Source: JAADJA01 sp963840975
Lineage (GTDB): Bacteria; Bacteroidota; Bacteroidia; Bacteroidales; JAADJA01
Assembly (NCBI GenBank): GCA_963840975.1
Contig: CAWJBC010000015.1
Span: 124,001 to 188,000 of the forward strand
Length of the DNA stretch: 64,000 nucleotides
Direction: 5' to 3'
Each line of letters opens with the position of its first letter. Within the stretch, counting starts at the first letter, position 1. The notes beneath the pieces were generated by a model. The model saw only the letters and a list, made by a program, of their open reading frames with translations. It was not told the origin of the DNA and did no database searches. The translations under genes were made by a program, and so were the position numbers. This document shows positions 59,511 to 64,000 of this stretch, piece by piece.

Positions 59511-59924
59511 TTATTTCATAAGTTCCACAGAAGCAGCTTCTGCCCATTCCTTCAACTGTTTAGATTCCTCTTTGCTTAGCGCCTTGTCAGGATACTTTGC
59601 AAGAAACTTTTCCGGTGGCATTTCATTTTTACCAATGGTTTCGGCAATAGCATCCAATTTAGCAACCAGTTTAGCTTTTGATAGCCCGGACAATTGGTCA
59701 ATTAATAATTTTTCGGTGGCTTTTTCATTGGTAGATTCCATATTATGGCAGCCGAAACACGATTTTTCAAGAATAGTATTTACCTCTTCCGGAATGACAA
59801 ACTTTTCTTCCGGAGCGGGATTCGATGATACTTTTGAATTATAATTGCTGAATGCACTAAATAATACAAATGAGAACCCTACAACAGGTAGTAAAACGAA
59901 AATTGAATTTTTTCCTTTTTTCAT
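59511..59924 (-). CDS. Small secreted CXXCH haem-binding protein
   Basis: 137 residues with a signal anchor ('FVLLPVVGFSFVLFSAFSNY'). One haem motif, CFGCHN, about residue 55, and a downstream 'NEMPPEKFLAKYPDKALSKE' that resembles the Met-containing part of the neighbour. The two proteins look like diverged copies of the same haem-binding domain. Periplasmic electron transfer is the likely role; the partners are not in the window. Confidence 0.82.
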   Translation of the reverse strand: MKKGKNSIFVLLPVVGFSFVLFSAFSNYNSKVSSNPAPEEKFVIPEEVNTILEKSCFGCHNMESTNEKATEKLLIDQLSGLSKAKLVAKLDAIAETIGKNEMPPEKFLAKYPDKALSKEESKQLKEWAEAASVELMK

Positions 59925-59977
59925 AATAGTTTTAGATTTAGTTATTAAAAATAAATTTCATCTTGCCACAGGCGAGA

Positions 59978-59985
59978 CAAAGTTA
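59978..59985 (-). promoter_or_regulatory. Candidate -7 box for the haem-protein pair
   Basis: The minus strand reads TAACTTTG then TCTCG, fitting TAnnTTTG, 54 bp upstream of the first haem-protein ATG. A -33 TTG at the right distance was not found. Confidence 0.42.
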
Positions 59986-60087
59986 CAACAAAAAAATATT
60001 GATTTGGTTTATTATTCCCTGATCTTTTTCTTACCAAAATAGATTCTGAATCTTCCGTCTGTATCACATAAATTTCACTATTGCCGG

Positions 60088-60573
60088 TCAGTCAGTGAAG
60101 TCAAGGATAACTACCCTCCATTTTTCTTTGTCAATTGGGTATTTTCGCGTAGTCAGAGGAATTAAAGCTACTCCAAAGGCAATCATGCTTCCGCTGATGA
60201 TAAGGGTTTCCTTTGGTACAACAGGCACATCACTGTTGATCAATCCATTGATAGTGCTGATGCCCAAATAGGCTGTTCCTGCTAAAAGGCTCAGGTACTG
60301 CAAAAAATTAAATCCCCACGGCTTGCGGTAAATAGCTGCTATATCGCCAACCATTACTTCGTTGGAATAATTGATGATTAAACTGCTGTCTTTCACAAGG
60401 GTGATGGTTCCGGACAGGATGGTATCCGCCGAAATTGTTCTGATTTTAATCTCATCGCCGCTGTAATACTTATAATTCTTTATGGTTCCCGGTCGTTCAA
60501 GGACAAAAATATTTTGCGCCGATAAGTTGAATACAAGTAAAGGCAGTATTAAATTTATCCAGAATTTTGTCAT
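60088..60573 (-). CDS. Hypothetical protein with signal peptide and C-terminal membrane helices
   Basis: 161 residues. A signal peptide (MTKFWINLILPLLVFNLSAQ) is followed by a small beta-rich domain ('YYSGDEIKIRTISADTILSG') and then two hydrophobic helices (about 92-112 and 122-142). I do not recognise the family. It is a single gene, divergent from the thioredoxin-like lipoprotein with 87 bp between them. Membrane-associated periplasmic location is the only inference I would make. Confidence 0.65.
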   Translation of the reverse strand: MTKFWINLILPLLVFNLSAQNIFVLERPGTIKNYKYYSGDEIKIRTISADTILSGTITLVKDSSLIINYSNEVMVGDIAAIYRKPWGFNFLQYLSLLAGTAYLGISTINGLINSDVPVVPKETLIISGSMIAFGVALIPLTTRKYPIDKEKWRVVILDFTD

Positions 60574-60636
60574 CCTTTGCCAATGATATTCATATCAGCA
60601 AAATTAATAATATTCTAAGTGAAATTGATCATTGCT

Positions 60637-60644
60637 TATTTTTG
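60637..60644 (+). promoter_or_regulatory. Candidate -7 box for the thioredoxin-like lipoprotein
   Basis: TATTTTTG followed by CACGC is a strong TAnnTTTG match. The ATGs at 60652 and 60661 lie only 7 and 16 bp beyond it, so the mRNA would have almost no 5' leader. No -33 TTG at 19-21 bp was found. Confidence 0.45.
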
Positions 60645-60660
60645 CACGCAAATGGAAAAT

Positions 60661-61827
60661 ATGATCAGACAAGTTATTTTCTTTTTATTGATCGGGTTAA
60701 TCATCAGCTCCTGTGTTCAGGAAAAAAAACAGGAATTGACAAGCATCATGGGGTCGTGCCCAAATATGCCAAACAAATGGTTGCACCTGGAAGAACTGGA
60801 AGTAAAAAAGCTGGTGTTGGTTGATTCGGCAAAAACGGACAAAGAGGGAAATTTCAGTTTTGAAATACAACTGACCGAGCCATCATTTTATATTTTAAGC
60901 ACTTCAAACAAAAGCCGTTTGACCCTTTTGCTTGATAAAAATGAAAATCTTGTGCTCTCATGTAAAAAAGATTCTTTCGATAGTGAATGTGTGGCTACAG
61001 GGTCACCAGGAACGCAATTACTTATTGGTTTTGAACAATTTATGCTCATCCAAAAGCAAAAGATTGATTCACTTGCACAGGTTTTTTATGCTTACGAAGG
61101 CACTCCTGATTTTTTAAAGAAAAAACTTGAACTGGATTCAATGTATTCTCTGGTAATGGCAGACCAGAAAAAATATGTGATGAATTTTATCAATAAAAAC
61201 AAGGAGTCGCTGGCAACCCTGCTTGTCATTAACCGAAAGCTCGGAGCCAATAAAGTAATGGATGAAGATGACGATTTTATTTATTTCCACCGGACCGATA
61301 GCGCATTAAGCATCCTCTACCCCGGCAACAAGCATGTTTTGGATCATCACAACAGGGTTGAAGAAATTCGCGGAAGAATTTATGATCGTTTTACAGCAGA
61401 TGAAAAACTTCAACCCGGCAAAAAAGCCCCGAATATTGTCATGAGGGATACAAGTAATCAACCCATCGCTTTGAAAAGCCTTGAAGGCAAAAAGGTTTTG
61501 ATCTGTTTCTGGGCGGGCTGGAATGCAAAATCAAGACAGGACAACAGGAAACTGGTTGAAGCGTATTCAAAACTAAAGAAAAACAATTTTGAAGTGTTTG
61601 GTGTTTCGATGGACGAAAATGCTGTTATTTGGAAGGGTGCGGTCAGGCTTGATGGTTTACCGGGAGTACAGGGCAGCGACCTGAAGGGGTTAAATTCAGA
61701 GGTGATGAAGGATTATAATCTGACAGGGCAATTGCCTTTCTATTATATTGTGGATGAAGAGCGAAAGATCATTTATCGTGACAAGGACTTCGACAAAATA
61801 ATCAGTCAGTTTGAGCTTATATTTTAA
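60661..61827 (+). CDS. Thioredoxin-fold lipoprotein (TlpA/AhpC-TSA type with DUF4369-like N-terminus)
   Basis: 388 residues from the ATG at 60661, which begins the lipoprotein signal MIRQVIFFLLIGLIISSCVQ; the ATG at 60652 is also possible, the GTG at 60619 unlikely. The N-terminal part (about 25-220) resembles DUF4369 ('SFYILSTSNKSRLTLLLDKN'). The C-terminal part is a thioredoxin fold of the TlpA/AhpC-TSA type: 'LQPGKKAPNIVMRDTSNQPI', 'GKKVLICFWAGWNAKSRQDN'. The usual CxxC is missing: the site reads WAGWNAKS, so it cannot be a normal disulfide reductase. It may bind or chaperone instead. It lies 25 bp upstream of lpxH. Confidence 0.83.
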   Translation: MIRQVIFFLLIGLIISSCVQEKKQELTSIMGSCPNMPNKWLHLEELEVKKLVLVDSAKTDKEGNFSFEIQLTEPSFYILSTSNKSRLTLLLDKNENLVLSCKKDSFDSECVATGSPGTQLLIGFEQFMLIQKQKIDSLAQVFYAYEGTPDFLKKKLELDSMYSLVMADQKKYVMNFINKNKESLATLLVINRKLGANKVMDEDDDFIYFHRTDSALSILYPGNKHVLDHHNRVEEIRGRIYDRFTADEKLQPGKKAPNIVMRDTSNQPIALKSLEGKKVLICFWAGWNAKSRQDNRKLVEAYSKLKKNNFEVFGVSMDENAVIWKGAVRLDGLPGVQGSDLKGLNSEVMKDYNLTGQLPFYYIVDEERKIIYRDKDFDKIISQFELIF

Positions 61828-61852
61828 TAGTTTTGCATAATTACTTTAAATA

Positions 61853-62622
61853 TTGACAACATTAGCTGCATCTAAAAAAATTTATTTCATTTCCGATTGT
61901 CATTTCGGAGTACCTTCACGTGAGAAAAGCTTGGATCGTGAAATGCATTTTATTCAATGGCTGGATGAAGTAAAAAAAGATGCTCATGAAATATACATTA
62001 TGGGCGATTTGTTTGAATTCTGGTATGAATACAAGACCGTTGTCCAAAAAGGCTATGTCAGGTTATTCGGGAAACTTGCCGAAATAACTGATTCAGGAAT
62101 TCCGGTTTATTTTTTCCGGGGCAACCATGATGTTTGGGCATTCGATTATCTGGCAAGGGAGATCAATATCAAAATTTTTCCTGATACCCTTGTAAGAGAA
62201 TTTAATGGAAAAGTTTTCTGGCTTGGGCATGGTGATGGGCTGGGCAAAGGTGATAATGGCTATAAATTCCTTAAGAAAGTATTTCGAAACAGGCTAAACC
62301 AGTGGCTTTTTCGCTGGCTCCATCCCGACATTGGAACAGCCATGGGATTATTCTGGTCGAATCGAAGCAGGATTGCCAATGAAAATACGGGACTTGAAAA
62401 AGTAAACCAAGCCGGACTTGACCGATTAATCGGATATTGCCGTGCAAATAATTGAAAAAAACTCCGTCAATTGATTTTTTTGTTTTTGGACATATCCATC
62501 AGCCCAAAGTGATTGATTTGAACGGGAAATCAAAATATTACAGCATAGGCGACTGGATAAACTATTATTCCTACCTGGTTTTTGATGGCGAAAAACTTGA
62601 ACATAAATTTTATAAAAAATAA
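61853..62622 (+). CDS. lpxH: UDP-2,3-diacylglucosamine diphosphatase (LpxH), frameshifted near residue 199
   Basis: The first frame (61853-62455, 200 residues, TTG start) carries the calcineurin-like metal motifs SDCHFG, MGDLFEFW, RGNHDVWA and GHGDGLGKGD. It then stops at TGA. The missing end lies one frame away: 'KKTPSIDFFVFGHIHQPKVI', then 'SKYYSIGDWINYYSYL', and on to a TAA at 62620-62622. This part holds the GHIH motif needed for the metal site. One extra A near 62449-62452 (AATAA to AATAAA) would restore a protein of about 256 residues. Lipid A synthesis is usually essential, so an assembly or sequencing error is more likely than loss. The enzyme makes lipid X in the pathway shared with lpxK. 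Confidence 0.85.
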
Positions 62623-62627
62623 CTGTC

Positions 62628-64000
62628 ATGAGAACGACCTTGATTATTCTACTATTATCATTTTCCCTCTTGAAAGCTTATTCTCAGGAAGAATACAGAT
62701 GTTCCCACAAAACCTCATTTGAAAAGTCATGGATCAGTGATACACTTGATGCCTTGTCCTATAACATCCATATAGATTCTTTCGATTTCAGCAATCATCA
62801 GATTATTGCCCATACCGATGTTGAACTTTCATCCAAAATAAACAACGTTAACCATATTGATCTTGAACTGATGGATTTAACAGTTGATGAAGTGAAGGTG
62901 GATGGAACAATAGTTTCAAATTTTGAGCATACCGGAACAATCCTCTCAATACCATTGTCTGCTCCTATCAACTCAGGAGATGAAGTAACCGTGTCGGTTT
63001 CCTATCATGGTGAGCCTTTCCACGAAGATTGGGGAGGTTTCCACTGGTCAGGGAGTTATGCTTTTAATCTGGGCGTTGGCTTTGTTTCTGTTCCACATAA
63101 CCTGGGTAAAACCTGGTTTCCTTGCATTGATGATTTTCACGACAGGGCTTTTTATACAGTTTATGCTACTGTTCCAAACGGTATGGATGCCGTTTGCGGA
63201 GGAATATTGGAAGAAACAGTTAACAATGGAAACGGAACTACTACATTTAAATGGGTCATGGAGCAAACAATACCCACTTATCTGGCTTCAGTAGCAGTTG
63301 GAAATTATGCCAAATGGACGGATACTTACAATGGAATTAACGGTAATATTCCGGTTGAAATTTGGGTAAGACCGGCAGATTCAAATAAGGTTGATGGATC
63401 ATTTATCCATCTCAATGATATTCTTGCCATTTTTGAGGATAAATTCGGACCATACCGTTTCGATCGCGTAGGATACGTCGGCACTGCGATTGGTGCAATG
63501 GAACATGCCACCAATATCGCCTATCCGCATTCCCTTATTACAGGCAATCTGACGTATGAGTCGTACATCGCTCACGAATTATCGCACATGTGGTTTGGTG
63601 ATAACGTCACTTGCGCCAGCGCTGAAGATATGTGGCTCAATGAAGGATGGGCGGTTTTTGCTGATGCTCTGTACCAGGAAATTTTATATGGTGAGGAACA
63701 GTATAAAAATTTTATACGAACCAAACATAAGTCAATCATCCAGTTTTGCCATACTGCAAGTGGTGATGGCAGCTATTTCCCATTGAATCAGATACCCCAG
63801 GATGTTACCTATGGTATGACAGCTTACGACAGAGGTGCCACCGTTGCACATACTTTGAGGGGTTATTTGGGGGACGATGTATTTTTTGATGCAATGTCGG
63901 CTTACAATGAGTTTTTCAAGTTTAACTTTGCTTCGTCTGAAAATTTGCGGGATTTATTGACAACTGAAACAGGCATGGATATGACGGGTTGGTTTGATAA
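62628..64000 (+). CDS. M1 family zinc aminopeptidase, 3' partial
   Basis: The gene starts at the ATG at 62628, 5 bp after the lpxH end, and runs open to the window edge (457 residues seen). A signal peptide (MRTTLIILLLSFSLLKAYSQ) is followed by the M1 N-terminal saddle domain ('HNLGKTWFPCIDDFHDRAFY') and the catalytic domain: the exopeptidase motif as GAMEHATN, zinc site 'HELSHMWFGDNVTCASAEDM' (HExxH) with the distal Glu in WLNEGWAVF, and a catalytic Tyr likely near 'TYGMTAYDRGATVAH'. M1 enzymes remove N-terminal residues from peptides; this one is secreted. A T9SS domain at the unseen C-terminus is possible. Confidence 0.88.
   Translation, partial: MRTTLIILLLSFSLLKAYSQEEYRCSHKTSFEKSWISDTLDALSYNIHIDSFDFSNHQIIAHTDVELSSKINNVNHIDLELMDLTVDEVKVDGTIVSNFEHTGTILSIPLSAPINSGDEVTVSVSYHGEPFHEDWGGFHWSGSYAFNLGVGFVSVPHNLGKTWFPCIDDFHDRAFYTVYATVPNGMDAVCGGILEETVNNGNGTTTFKWVMEQTIPTYLASVAVGNYAKWTDTYNGINGNIPVEIWVRPADSNKVDGSFIHLNDILAIFEDKFGPYRFDRVGYVGTAIGAMEHATNIAYPHSLITGNLTYESYIAHELSHMWFGDNVTCASAEDMWLNEGWAVFADALYQEILYGEEQYKNFIRTKHKSIIQFCHTASGDGSYFPLNQIPQDVTYGMTAYDRGATVAHTLRGYLGDDVFFDAMSAYNEFFKFNFASSENLRDLLTTETGMDMTGWFD

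Overview
The window comes from a Bacteroidota chromosome, most likely a Bacteroidales/Marinilabiliales-like lineage; the family is an inference. The evidence is AT-rich DNA, two proteins with type IX secretion (T9SS) C-terminal sorting domains, a TonB-dependent receptor with a CarboxypepD_reg-like domain, DUF4271 and GIN (DUF2807) proteins, GEVED repeats, promoters of the TTTG-N19-TAnnTTTG type, and few Shine-Dalgarno sites. No rRNA, tRNA, CRISPR array, phage or integrase was seen. Most of the window reads as core chromosome with long secreted or outer-membrane proteins between housekeeping genes.

Layout. 1-2.3 kb: three co-directional envelope genes, two L,D-transpeptidases and a protein that looks like a catalytically dead relative. 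2.35-6.8 kb: a secreted propeller/M28 peptidase/PDZ protein and a T9SS FG-GAP protein. 7-14.5 kb (minus strand): ChaN-like protein, thioesterase, cytidine deaminase, a frameshifted O-antigen-ligase-like gene, S41 protease, yidD, rnpA, hemD, DUF4271. 14.6-15.7 kb: adk, then a 226-bp MITE-like palindromic element in a 524-bp gap. 15.7-24.9 kb: an acetate/acetyl-CoA block (ADP-forming acyl-CoA synthetase fused to a GNAT acetyltransferase, OFA-type MFS transporter, acs, outer-membrane barrel, ackA). 25-32.6 kb: T9SS YCF48/BNR protein, TonB receptor and partner, rpmB, GIN-domain barrel protein. 32.8-42.6 kb: yebC, flippase, glycosyltransferase, PAP2 phosphatase, mazG, TPR hybrid histidine kinase, proS. 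42.7-45.8 kb: Tyr/Ser-rich lipoprotein and a FadL/OmpP1-like barrel. 45.8-53.3 kb: a 2484-residue secreted mosaic protein (metzincin, five GEVED modules, Asp-box repeats, two copies of an unassigned module). 53.5-64 kb: TPR protein, zinc-ribbon coiled coil plus Nif3-like protein, lpxK overlapping a purine nucleoside phosphorylase, two CXXCH haem-binding proteins, a thioredoxin-like lipoprotein, frameshifted lpxH, and an M1 aminopeptidase that runs off the end.

How the genes fit together. The lipid A genes (lpxK, lpxH), flippase, glycosyltransferase, ligase-like gene and PAP2 phosphatase point to LPS or glycan assembly. The acetate block could take up, activate and excrete acetate, and its GNAT domain may acetylate the neighbouring Acs. 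Secreted peptidases (M28, S41, metzincin, M1) and large adhesin-like proteins suggest a polymer-degrading or surface-associated life. The single-base frameshifts in lpxH and the ligase-like gene lie in or beside short homopolymers, so they may be sequencing errors.
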